NCBI GenBank assembly: GCA_016193195.1
Contig: JACPSQ010000066.1
Span: forward strand, 1 to 16,227
Source of the DNA: Candidatus Omnitrophota bacterium
GTDB taxonomy: Bacteria > Omnitrophota > Gorgyraeia > Aquiviventales > Aquiviventaceae
DNA: 16,227 bases
Direction: 5' to 3'
Of this stretch, positions 1 to 6,223 are shown piece by piece. The notes under the pieces are model-generated. The model ran no database searches. It had not been told where the DNA came from and saw only the letters and a list, made by a program, of their open reading frames with translations. The position numbers were made by a program, and so were the translations under genes. The stretch's first letter is position 1; each line of letters opens with the position of its first letter.

Positions 1-668
1 CCTGAAAAGTGGTTGGCGCCCAGGCGCGCGCCGATGATTCCTCCGGCAAGCGCTGCGATGAGGAGCGGCCAGAATGGCCCATACTGAATCCCCTGACGGG
101 CCAACCTCCCTGCGAGCGCTGCGGCCGAATTGGCAACAATGAAGCCCGCAGAGCTGGCTGCCGCCTGTTTCGGAGTGGCCCACCCCAGCAAGAGCATGAG
201 GGGACGGAGGAAGACGCCCCCGCCGATCCCGACGAGGCCGGAAAGCCAACCGACTCCTCCACCGACAGGAAGAACGATCGCCAGACCCGGAGCCTTGACG
301 TGCTCCCTTCGTGGCGCCGAAACGTCCGTCATCAGACGAATGGCTGCGACCGAAAGAGCGGCCGCCAGGAGCCACGAGTACATCCGAACCGGCACCACCG
401 TCAGGCCTCCCAAAAACGCGCACGGCACGGAGCTGATAACAAACGGCCATGTGAGCCTGCCGAGTAGATGGCCGACCCGCGCAAAACTCACCATCGCAAA
501 GCTGGCCACAAGCAGGTTGAGCGTCAATGCCGTGGTGGCCATTTCATCAGGTTGAACCGCGATCAGGGACAGCGCTGCCAGATACCCCGAGGCCCCCCCA
601 TGACCCACGGAGGCGTACACGAGGGCGATCACAAAGAACGCTGGAATGAGCCACCAGGTCTCACTCAT
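1..668 (-). CDS. TauE/SafE family sulfite/anion exporter (3' end outside window)
   Basis: The first 222 codons of an integral membrane protein are present; the frame is open to the window edge, so the C-terminus is missing. It begins MSETWWLIPAFFVIALVYAS and is followed by several hydrophobic segments. Family marks are the first-half motif VGHGGASGYLA near residue 22 and the second-half motif SGLVGIGGG, followed by LRPLML. Near the cut edge GGIIGARLGA is also typical of TauE/SafE (DUF81). Known members export sulfite, sulfoacetate or other small sulfur anions across the inner membrane; the substrate here cannot be told. The ATG lies one base after the TGA of the upstream methyltransferase, so the two are probably translated together as the last known genes of the moa operon. 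Family assignment is firm; substrate is open. Confidence 0.88.
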   Translation of the reverse strand, partial: MSETWWLIPAFFVIALVYASVGHGGASGYLAALSLIAVQPDEMATTALTLNLLVASFAMVSFARVGHLLGRLTWPFVISSVPCAFLGGLTVVPVRMYSWLLAAALSVAAIRLMTDVSAPRREHVKAPGLAIVLPVGGGVGWLSGLVGIGGGVFLRPLMLLLGWATPKQAAASSAGFIVANSAAALAGRLARQGIQYGPFWPLLIAALAGGIIGARLGANHFS

Positions 669-669
669 C

Positions 670-1326
670 TCACGGGCCCTGCGGCTTTGTCATCATGAGG
701 CGCATCATCGCAAAGTAGGGGGGCACGAAGAACCGACCGACATCCTCCACGACCAGGCCGAGCGGCGCAGCGACCTCGACGAGCTCGACCGCGCGGTACA
801 TCTTCACATAACTGCGCTTCACAAGCCGCAGCCAGTAGTGCGCCAGCCGGCAGTGCCAGGCATCCCGGCACCAGTCAACGAGCACGATCCGGCCCCGTGG
901 GCGAAGCACCCGCGCGCATTCGCGAAGCAGGGCGTCAGCGGATCGCGCATGGTGGAGCATATTGCAGGACACCACGACGTCGAAGTTCTCCATCGAAAAC
1001 GGCAACGCCTCCGCCTGCGCCAGCAGAAAGGTCACTCCCTCCACGTTCTGAAACTTCTCGCGTGCCACCGCCAGCATCTGCGGCGTCACATCAATGCCGA
1101 CCAGCCTGACCTCGGGATGTCGCTCGCGCAGGAGCCGTTCCAGCTCGCCGGTTCCGCAGCCCACATCAAGCACCCGCTCCGATCCCGAGAGCCTGAGCGC
1201 CTCGAGGGCCTGGGTGAGGGTCATCTGGTTATACTGATGGTGCCGCAAGTCGTAGCTTCCGGCCAGGCGCCCAAAGTGCCGAACCGTATGCGCGTGCGCG
1301 CGCCCCTCACCGGTGGCTGCGTCCAT
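670..1326 (-). CDS. Class I SAM-dependent methyltransferase (type 11)
   Basis: A 218-residue cytoplasmic methyltransferase. SAM-binding motif I is VLDVGCGTGELE near residue 53. The acidic end of strand 2 is VGIDVTPQML, motif II-like is FDVVVSCNMLHH, and the ALRECARVLRPRGRIVLVD-like post-motif follows. This is the Methyltransf_11 arrangement, as in UbiE/ArsM-like enzymes, but no substrate-specific Cys set of ArsM is seen. An upstream in-frame ATG exists at 1344. The ATG at 1326 is preferred because GGAG sits 7 bases before it, whereas 1344 has no Shine-Dalgarno. Even so the gene overlaps the end of moaB by 20 bases, and its stop is one base from the TauE start. It is therefore an integral part of the moa operon. 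Substrate unknown. Confidence 0.85.
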   Translation of the reverse strand: MDAATGEGRAHAHTVRHFGRLAGSYDLRHHQYNQMTLTQALEALRLSGSERVLDVGCGTGELERLLRERHPEVRLVGIDVTPQMLAVAREKFQNVEGVTFLLAQAEALPFSMENFDVVVSCNMLHHARSADALLRECARVLRPRGRIVLVDWCRDAWHCRLAHYWLRLVKRSYVKMYRAVELVEVAAPLGLVVEDVGRFFVPPYFAMMRLMMTKPQGP

Positions 1327-1789
1327 CCACCATCTCCAAGGCATGGGGTACGAGCGGCAACAACACGCGCAGACACTCCTCGACTGCCCGCGGGCTTCCG
1401 GGTAGATTCACAATCAGCGTGCGGCCCCGCAGCCCCGCCACTCCTCGCGAGAGCCAGGAGAGCGGATTGCGGGTGGCCGTTGAGGCTCGCATCGCTTCCG
1501 GCAAGCCAGGCGCTTCCCGCTCGATGACGCTGCGGGTCACTTCAGGCGTGACATCCCTGGGGCCAAATCCGGTGCCGCCTGTGGTGAGAACGAGGCGCAG
1601 CTTGGATTGGTCCGCCATCTGAATGAGTCGCATCCGGATCTGCTGCACATCATCCGGGACGAGCGCCGTTTCGCTGACGATCCATCCCGCATCTTCCAGG
1701 ATTCGCCGAATTAGGGGGGTTGCCGTATCCTCGCGTATCCCCTGAGAGCACGTATCGCTGATCGTCAAAATTCCCACCTGCTCGCTCAT
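1307..1789 (-). CDS. moaB: Molybdenum cofactor biosynthesis protein MoaB/MogA (molybdopterin adenylyltransferase family)
   Basis: A 160-residue MoCF-fold protein of the MogA/MoaB family. These proteins adenylylate molybdopterin (MPT-AMP) before molybdate insertion by MoeA. Visible marks are VGILTISDTCSQG at the N-terminus, the MPT-binding loop LTTGGTGFGPRDVTPE near residue 75, GLPEAMR, and NLPGSPRAVEECL near the C-terminus. Length is normal for stand-alone MoaB/MogA (about 160-195). The start at 1789 is chosen over an in-frame ATG at 1810 because it forms an ATGA overlap with the stop of the small membrane protein upstream, indicating translational coupling. The end overlaps the methyltransferase by 20 bases. 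In bacteria with both paralogues MogA is usually the active enzyme; with one copy visible, MoaB versus MogA naming is a matter of choice. Confidence 0.93.
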   Translation of the reverse strand: MSEQVGILTISDTCSQGIREDTATPLIRRILEDAGWIVSETALVPDDVQQIRMRLIQMADQSKLRLVLTTGGTGFGPRDVTPEVTRSVIEREAPGLPEAMRASTATRNPLSWLSRGVAGLRGRTLIVNLPGSPRAVEECLRVLLPLVPHALEMVDGRSHR

Positions 1790-2019
1790 GGCCGCCCGTC
1801 TTTTCCGCATCGCTTCGCGCGCTCACGCCGCACCTCAAGCCACAGCAGGCCCCCTGAGATGGCGATGAAGAGGACGCCGACACACAGGCTGAGGCGAACG
1901 GGCACATCGTAGGTTCCCAGCCGTACGGGGATCCTGAAGAAGAACCTCGCGAGATGAAGCAGCCCGGCGATCCCGAAGAATCCGGACACCCACGTCGCCC
2001 ACCAACAGCGTGACCACAT
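1786..2019 (-). CDS. Small two-helix membrane protein of the moa operon, unknown function
   Basis: A 77-residue protein not recognised as any named family. It has two hydrophobic stretches: one from about residue 6 to 30 (WWATWVSGFFGIAGLLHLA) and one from about 44 to 65 (LSLCVGVLFIAISGGLLWL). They are joined by a short loop with RIPVRLGTYDVPVR and followed by a strongly basic tail (VRRERAKRCGKDGRP). By the positive-inside rule this suggests a hairpin with both ends in the cytoplasm. The ATG at 2019 overlaps the moaC stop as TGATG and has GGAGG 8 bases upstream. Its own stop overlaps the moaB start as ATGA. An alternative ATG at 2034 has a poorer ribosome site. The double overlap makes it very likely a real gene, placed inside a soluble-enzyme pathway. 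Confidence 0.75.
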   Translation of the reverse strand: MWSRCWWATWVSGFFGIAGLLHLARFFFRIPVRLGTYDVPVRLSLCVGVLFIAISGGLLWLEVRRERAKRCGKDGRP

Positions 2020-2483
2020 CACTGGCGCCTCCATGTCCCGCTCTTGCCGCCTGACTTGCTCACGAGATACAGACGGCGAATCGCGATCCCCCGCTCGATC
2101 ACCTTGCACATGTCGTAGACCGTCAGCGCCGCGATGGCCGCCGCCGTCAAGGCTTCCATCTCCGGCCCGGTGGGCGCTGTCGTGGTGACTTCCGCTTCGA
2201 TGACGAGGCGGCGTCCGTCCAGCGCTGCGCGCAACGCGACATGGGGGATCGGGATCGGATGGCACAGGGGGATGAGCTCCGCCGTTCGCTTCGAGGCGAG
2301 GATCCCTGCCACTTGCGCCGTCGACCACACGTCGCCCTTCGGAACCTTGCCCGCCTTGATCGTGGCCAGCGTGCGGGGCTTCAGCGCGAGATCGCACCGC
2401 GCCACAGCCGTCCGGACCGTCGGGGGCTTCCCGCTCACATCGGCCATGCGGACCTGGAGCTGCCGCCGCGCCTTCGCCCTCAT
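2019..2483 (-). CDS. moaC: Cyclic pyranopterin monophosphate synthase MoaC
   Basis: A 154-residue soluble enzyme that converts the MoaA product 3',8-cyclo-7,8-dihydro-GTP to cyclic pyranopterin monophosphate, the second half of the first step of Moco synthesis. The sequence has MADVSGKPPTVR after a basic lead, then KGDVWSTAQVAGILASKRT. This is followed by LIPLCHPIPI, TGPEMEALTAAAIAALTVYD, MCKVIERG and KSGGKSG at the end. These include the conserved Asp and Lys of the YDMCK segment that form the active site in the E. coli enzyme. Length is standard. The start lies three bases after the moaA stop, and GGAGG 7 bases upstream is formed by the last moaA codons. The N-terminal MRAKARRQLQVR stretch is more basic than usual; a start at the internal ATG of MADVS is possible but has no better ribosome site. 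Confidence 0.97.
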   Translation of the reverse strand: MRAKARRQLQVRMADVSGKPPTVRTAVARCDLALKPRTLATIKAGKVPKGDVWSTAQVAGILASKRTAELIPLCHPIPIPHVALRAALDGRRLVIEAEVTTTAPTGPEMEALTAAAIAALTVYDMCKVIERGIAIRRLYLVSKSGGKSGTWRRQ

Positions 2484-2486
2484 CCC

Positions 2487-3470
2487 TCAACCTCCCACCC
2501 CGGCCATGCAGAGCCTGGGACGTCCGGCCTCTCGCTGGGCCATGGTGTGCTGTTCGGGCTTCGCCGCAACCGCATCCCGGATGAGCTGCGCCAGTTGCTC
2601 GTGGTCCACAACGGGCCTGAGCGCGGGCAGGAGATCGACGGCCGATTCATCATCCAGACAGGGACGCAATTGGCCTCTCGCGGTCAGCCGAAGCCGATTG
2701 CACTGCGCGCAGAACGCCTGTGTCACCGCTCCGATGATGCCCACGCTGCCCCGCGCGCCAGGCCAGGTGTAGGCGCGAGCCGGCCCGCAGCCCATTGGCG
2801 TCTCGGTCGGCTGCAACCGGCCCAAGGCGCTCAGGCGCGCTAGGATCTCCTCAGACGGCACAAGCCGCTCCCGGGAAAAGTATTCGCCGATCGGCATGAG
2901 CTCGATGAACCGGACGTGCAGCGGCCGATCCCAGGCGAGACGTCCAAGCTCAACGATCTCGTCATCGTTCACGCCGCGCATGACGACGACATTGAGCTTG
3001 ACGGGATGCAGGCCGGCGTCGAGCGCGGCGTCGATCCCCGCCTGAACATCCTCGATGGCGCCAAACCGCGTGATGGCGTGAAACCGCTCCGGCTTGAGCG
3101 TATCGAGACTGATGTTCACCCGCGTGAGCCCAGCCCACGCCAGCGCCGTGGCGTAGCGAGCCAGAAGCATCCCGTTGGTTGTCAGCGAGAGATCGGCAAG
3201 CTGCGGGATCGCGCTGAGCATCCGCACCAAATCCACCACGCCCTCGCGCACCAGCGGCTCGCCCCCGGTTAGCCGCGCGCGGGTGAGGCCAAGAGAGGCT
3301 CCCACGCGGACCACCTCGCGGATCTCCTCAAACTGCAAGAGGTCCTCACGCGGAAGCCACCGAACCCCGTCCTCCGGCAAACAGTAGAGACACCGCAGGT
3401 TGCACCGGTCCGTCACCGAGATGCGCAGATAGGCGACGCGACGACCAAATCGATCGTACAGGGTGCCCAT
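2487..3470 (-). CDS. moaA: GTP 3',8-cyclase MoaA (radical SAM)
   Basis: A 327-residue radical SAM enzyme that cyclises GTP, the committed step of molybdenum cofactor synthesis. The N-terminal [4Fe-4S]-SAM site is CNLRCLYC (Cys23, 27, 30, CX3CX2C). The C-terminal substrate cluster is CAQC, 13 residues, Cys (CX2CX13C). LTGGEPLVR and the terminal Gly-Gly, conserved in MoaA and important for catalysis, are both present. Length matches E. coli MoaA (329). The ATG at 3470 is preferred: MGTLYDRFGRRVAYLRISVTDRC is the normal family beginning. The longer frame from 3503 would add 11 residues encoded largely by a tandem heptamer. The ribosome site is weak (GGGGGA, about 11 bases away). First gene of the moa operon, behind a regulated leader. 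Confidence 0.97.
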   Translation of the reverse strand: MGTLYDRFGRRVAYLRISVTDRCNLRCLYCLPEDGVRWLPREDLLQFEEIREVVRVGASLGLTRARLTGGEPLVREGVVDLVRMLSAIPQLADLSLTTNGMLLARYATALAWAGLTRVNISLDTLKPERFHAITRFGAIEDVQAGIDAALDAGLHPVKLNVVVMRGVNDDEIVELGRLAWDRPLHVRFIELMPIGEYFSRERLVPSEEILARLSALGRLQPTETPMGCGPARAYTWPGARGSVGIIGAVTQAFCAQCNRLRLTARGQLRPCLDDESAVDLLPALRPVVDHEQLAQLIRDAVAAKPEQHTMAQREAGRPRLCMAGVGG

Positions 3471-3486
3471 TTGTTGCTCAATCCCC

Positions 3487-3507
3487 CATTCCGCAATCCG
3501 CATTCCG
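3487..3507. repeat. Three tandem heptamers between terminator and moaA start
   Basis: On the plus strand CATTCCG, CAATCCG and CATTCCG follow each other directly; the minus strand reads CGGAATG, CGGATTG, CGGAATG. They lie between the leader terminator and the preferred moaA start and create the spurious upstream ATG at 3503. Their function, if any, is unknown; replication slippage is the simplest origin. Confidence 0.6.
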
Positions 3508-3510
3508 AAT

Positions 3511-3548
3511 CAAAAAGGCCAGCTCCTCATGTGGAAAGAGGAACTGGC
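3511..3548 (-). terminator. Intrinsic terminator (attenuator) in the moaA leader
   Basis: Read on the minus strand, GCCAGTTCCTC pairs with GAGGAGCTGGC, giving 11 bp with one G-U pair and a 9-nt loop. The next bases are CTTTTTG. This is a textbook Rho-independent terminator, about 40 bases before the moaA ATG and downstream of the predicted promoter, so it would stop transcription before the operon. It can only make sense as a regulated attenuator or as a partly leaky barrier. The riboswitch-like RNA just upstream is the obvious controller. Confidence 0.85.
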
Positions 3549-3567
3549 TCTCTTTAGCCAAATGGCT

Positions 3568-3693
3568 CGTCTCCTTTCCAAACACGAGGAGGCGAGGTCG
3601 TTTCCTTCCTCGCCCGGTCCTTCGCCAAGCTCAGGACTGGGGCCCAGGCGCCATGCTCGCGTTACGAGGTTAGGTGCCTGGGCTCGGAGCGTT
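3568..3693 (-). promoter_or_regulatory. Moco riboswitch-like leader RNA of the moa operon
   Basis: The minus-strand RNA carries CUCCGAGCC at 3689-3681, directly followed by CAGGCACCU. This resembles the conserved 5' core of the Moco RNA motif (Rfam RF01055). The segment CCCAGGC (3682-3676) pairs with GCCUGGG (3649-3643), enclosing an inner CUCG/CGAG hairpin. A second helix (CCC-A-GUCCU with AGGAC-C-GGG) and a third (GGCGAGG with CCUCGCC, loop AAGGAAACGA) follow. A closing P1 can form between CUCC at 3689-3686 and GGAG at 3574-3571. Moco riboswitches are known upstream of moaA and sense the finished cofactor. The identification comes from the remembered consensus and from position, with no covariance search, so the exact limits are approximate. 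A tungsten-cofactor variant cannot be excluded. Confidence 0.62.
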
Positions 3694-3712
3694 GCGTTCG
3701 ATTGTCAACGTA

Positions 3713-3718
3713 ATCCTA
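3713..3718 (-). promoter_or_regulatory. Predicted -10 element of the moaA operon
   Basis: On the minus strand TAGGAT (4 of 6 bases of the sigma-70 -10 consensus) would place the transcription start at about 3705-3706 and give a leader of about 235 nt that contains the whole riboswitch-like RNA. No good -35 hexamer lies 16-18 bp upstream, which fits a promoter that depends on an activator. The same hexamer occurs in the predicted tatA-nar promoter. This is weak evidence on its own. Confidence 0.35.
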
Positions 3719-3740
3719 TCCAGCCGCGGATAAGAATACC

Positions 3741-3754
3741 ATGACGTAGGTCAT
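3741..3754. promoter_or_regulatory. CRP/FNR-family operator-like box upstream of moaA
   Basis: ATGAC and GTCAT form a perfect 5-4-5 inverted repeat on the minus strand (ATGAC CTAC GTCAT). The TGA-N6-TCA geometry is that of CRP/FNR-superfamily sites. Its centre (3747.5) is about 41.5-42.5 bp upstream of the predicted start at 3705-3706, the classic class II activator position. The half-site differs from E. coli FNR (TTGAT), so the cognate regulator could be a DNR/NnrR-like or other family member. The surrounding 3705-3852 stretch, between the TDT gene and the moaA leader, holds no convincing gene. Confidence 0.4.
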
Positions 3755-3852
3755 ATATACGTAGGCCGAGCCGACTGGCCCGCTCACAGCCGGGAACGTC
3801 CTGGGGCACCAGCCTCTTGACCACCCGGTCGCTGACATCCATGCGAGCGCCA

Positions 3853-4893
3853 TCAGGACCTCGTGAGCAATGGATTGGAGACAACCAGGCGGCTCACAAG
3901 CCTGTGGATCAGACCGGCGAAGGCCGCCGCCCACGCCAGCAGCGCGAGGTAGACGAAAAAGCGGGGGATGACGTAGAGGAACGGGAGCTCCATCGCCCTG
4001 GCTATTTCGAATGTGCAAACCGTGTACATGCCAAGGGGAAACACCGCCCCCCAGTACAAGGGGTCGTAGGTCAGAGGGAATCGCTTGTAGACATGTCTCC
4101 AGATGGCTAAGATGGCGAGCATGGGGATCCACCAGCTCCCCGTGGCCCAATAGAAGATGGTGAAGCCTTTCAGAAAGGGAAGCAGCGAGTGCAGGAGCCA
4201 GGCGTCGGGGGTGTTCATAATCAGCACCGCCCCGCCAAGGCTTGAGATGGCCATCGCGCCCATATTGATCCAATAGGGAGGCTCAAGATCGCGGGGAGAA
4301 AACCTAAAGAAGGTATAGCGATAGAAGATCAGGGAAATCATCCAGATGTACAGCATGCCGCCCCATAGCCACATGGATAAGGCCAGGAAGTTTGCATACA
4401 GCCTCTGAGGTTGTTCCCAATGGGCGGCTAGGAGCGCGCTCAACACGGCGATGGACTGGGTGGCGACAACGGCCAGAAGCCAAGCTCCGGTGATTCCTTC
4501 TGCAAGAGGAGGTTTGTTTTCCTTAATGATGAGGATTGTAAAAATGGCGTAGGTCAGGCAGATCCAAAGAAGGATTCCCAAGGACCAGAGCAGGATCGCG
4601 ACCTGATAGTTGCCTGAGATTCGGATAAACTGGCTGCCGAGGATACACGTGCCAGCGACCAGCGTGAAAAACCCTGGCCCACGCCGATGGTCGCTTAAGT
4701 CGCGCAGGAACTCAGGGGTGTAGCGAACCAGACGTAGTATTGTGAGCAGCCAGAGTATGACGTAGGCAACAATGTTCAGTCTGAACAACACAACCGCGAT
4801 CGAGCTCATCCCTGTCAAGTGGGCCGCGATGGAGACAACCCCGGTCGCCATCACCAGCCCAAAATAGGACGGGGATAAATCCTTTACTTCCAT
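3853..4893 (-). CDS. TDT/SLAC1 (TehA-like) anion channel or transporter
   Basis: An inner-membrane protein of 346 residues with about ten hydrophobic segments. It starts MEVKDLSPSYFGLVMATGVV, the usual opening of the tellurite-resistance/dicarboxylate transporter family. Later FSPRDLEPPYWINMGAMAIS and TFEIARAMELPFL are also typical of the family. Members include TehA, the malate carrier Mae1 and plant SLAC1/SLAH anion channels, some of which pass nitrate. The gene overlaps the 3' end of narK by 10 bases. An in-frame GTG at 4929 would add 12 residues; neither start has a clear ribosome site, so coupling to narK is likely. Position as last gene of the nar operon suggests passage of nitrate, nitrite or a balancing anion (inference). 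Tellurite resistance is an unlikely role in this context. Confidence 0.87.
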   Translation of the reverse strand: MEVKDLSPSYFGLVMATGVVSIAAHLTGMSSIAVVLFRLNIVAYVILWLLTILRLVRYTPEFLRDLSDHRRGPGFFTLVAGTCILGSQFIRISGNYQVAILLWSLGILLWICLTYAIFTILIIKENKPPLAEGITGAWLLAVVATQSIAVLSALLAAHWEQPQRLYANFLALSMWLWGGMLYIWMISLIFYRYTFFRFSPRDLEPPYWINMGAMAISSLGGAVLIMNTPDAWLLHSLLPFLKGFTIFYWATGSWWIPMLAILAIWRHVYKRFPLTYDPLYWGAVFPLGMYTVCTFEIARAMELPFLYVIPRFFVYLALLAWAAAFAGLIHRLVSRLVVSNPLLTRS

Positions 4894-6191
4894 GCCGGCG
4901 GTTCTGGGCGAGTGTATTTCAAGACCCACACCAGCGACAGGGAGAGCAGGCCCAAGACGACGAAGGCGATGAATCCCAAGGGGTATCCCAGCTCTCCTTC
5001 CCGAAGCACGGCAAATCCCATGATGGGCGGGATCACGAACCCGCCAAGGGCGCCAAGGCCGCCGATCAACCCGGCCGCGCCTCCAACCGCTTCGGGCACC
5101 TCCTGAGGCACCATCTTAAAGACCGCGGCGTTGCAGATCCCCATCCCCAATGCCATCAGGAGCACCGCCGGGACAGCAAGCTGAAACTTGTCTGTCACGG
5201 TCATCAGCAGAGCCCCGTTCAGCGTGATCAACAGCGCCAGGATGGCCGTGTTCTCGCCCCCCCTCTGTAATTTGTCAGACATCACGCCGCCGAGGATCCG
5301 GATACCTGAAGTGAGAACCGAGTAGAGGCTTGTCAAAGCCCCCGCCGCCACAGCAGTGAGGGCGAAATAGGCACTCCAGTAAGTCGGCAGCCAGGCTGTG
5401 AGCGCGACGAAGCCTCCAAACGTGGTGAAGTACATGCAGACCAGCACCCATGTCCGCCACTTGCGGGCCGCGATCTGAAGCCCTTGGAGGATGCTGCCGG
5501 ATGGAAAAAGCTCCTGCCCATGGTCAGCTGCAATCCGCCTGGCCTCAGCCGGCCCAAGCCGCTGCTGCCGTAGCTGAAAGTACCACGCATTGCGCCCGGT
5601 GAAGCCGTATGCCACCGCGCCGACCAGCAACAGACACAGCCACGCCAGGTAAGCGCCAGACAGCTCCCACCTCACCACCACAATTGGGAGCAGAACGGAG
5701 AAGATGCCGGGCGCCAGATTGCCGATCCCTGCGTAAAGTGCAAGGACCCTCCCCTGGCGCGCGCGAGGAAACCAGTAGGAGACCTGGCTGATGCCTACCG
5801 AAAAGGTCGCGATGCCGCAGCCGCAAAGAAGGCCAAGGACCAGAACCAGTGGGTACAAACCGCGGGAAAGCCTCTCCGGATACAACAGATGCACCACCAG
5901 AGTCAATCCTGCCATCCCAATGATCGCCAACGCCAGCAGCACCAGGAAGGGCCTGCGCCCACCGGTCGTGTCGACCCACGCAGCGAAGGGGATGCGAAAC
6001 AGCGAGCCGGAAAGGGCCGGCATGGCCACCAGGAAGCCGACCTGAATAGGCCCCAGGCCCATCACCTGCCTGAAACGCTCGACCGTCGGCCCAAAGAGGG
6101 CGACAGCGGCAAACCCGATGAAGAAACCAAGTGTCGCCCCAACCAGCGCCTGATTTGGCGTGCCCTCTAATTGACGTTCCTCCTGCCCCAT
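4884..6191 (-). CDS. narK: NarK-type nitrate/nitrite transporter (MFS, NNP family)
   Basis: A 435-residue, 12-helix major facilitator of the nitrate-nitrite porter family, moving nitrate in and nitrite out across the inner membrane. Family marks are Arg66 in SLFRIPF (the place of substrate Arg89 in E. coli NarK) and the first nitrate signature AGIGNLAPG near 154. TSGIRILGGVMSD carries the second substrate Arg, and the second signature AAGLIGGLGALGGF lies near 380. A TTG at 6227 would make a TTGA overlap with narI and has GGAG upstream. The ATG at 6191 has GAGGG 4 bases before it and is preferred only slightly. It lies between narI and the TDT gene in one operon and supplies substrate to a cytoplasm-facing NarG. 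Whether it is a proton symporter (NarK1) or an antiporter (NarK2) cannot be told from motifs. Confidence 0.95.
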   Translation of the reverse strand: MGQEERQLEGTPNQALVGATLGFFIGFAAVALFGPTVERFRQVMGLGPIQVGFLVAMPALSGSLFRIPFAAWVDTTGGRRPFLVLLALAIIGMAGLTLVVHLLYPERLSRGLYPLVLVLGLLCGCGIATFSVGISQVSYWFPRARQGRVLALYAGIGNLAPGIFSVLLPIVVVRWELSGAYLAWLCLLLVGAVAYGFTGRNAWYFQLRQQRLGPAEARRIAADHGQELFPSGSILQGLQIAARKWRTWVLVCMYFTTFGGFVALTAWLPTYWSAYFALTAVAAGALTSLYSVLTSGIRILGGVMSDKLQRGGENTAILALLITLNGALLMTVTDKFQLAVPAVLLMALGMGICNAAVFKMVPQEVPEAVGGAAGLIGGLGALGGFVIPPIMGFAVLREGELGYPLGFIAFVVLGLLSLSLVWVLKYTRPEPPAWK

Positions 6192-6223
6192 CAAACCCTC
6201 ATTGGGAAGGCTCACTGATGGGC

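Noticed and set aside
646..1527. Plus-strand 293-codon open frame
   Set aside because: It is antisense to the methyltransferase and moaB, which have clear motifs; composition is His/Arg/Pro-rich as expected of a shadow frame in GC-rich DNA.
1786..2490. Minus-strand 234-codon frame spanning moaC
   Set aside because: Only its last 77 codons make sense as a protein; the earlier part is moaC read in the wrong frame and is Gly/Arg/Asp-rich noise.
3705..3842. Minus-strand 45-codon frame (MDVSDRVVKRLVPQ start) in the gap between the TDT gene and the moaA leader
   Set aside because: Third positions look GC-rich in the first half, but no ribosome site, no recognisable domain, and the frame runs through the predicted operator and -10 element. 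It may be a remnant or chance frame.
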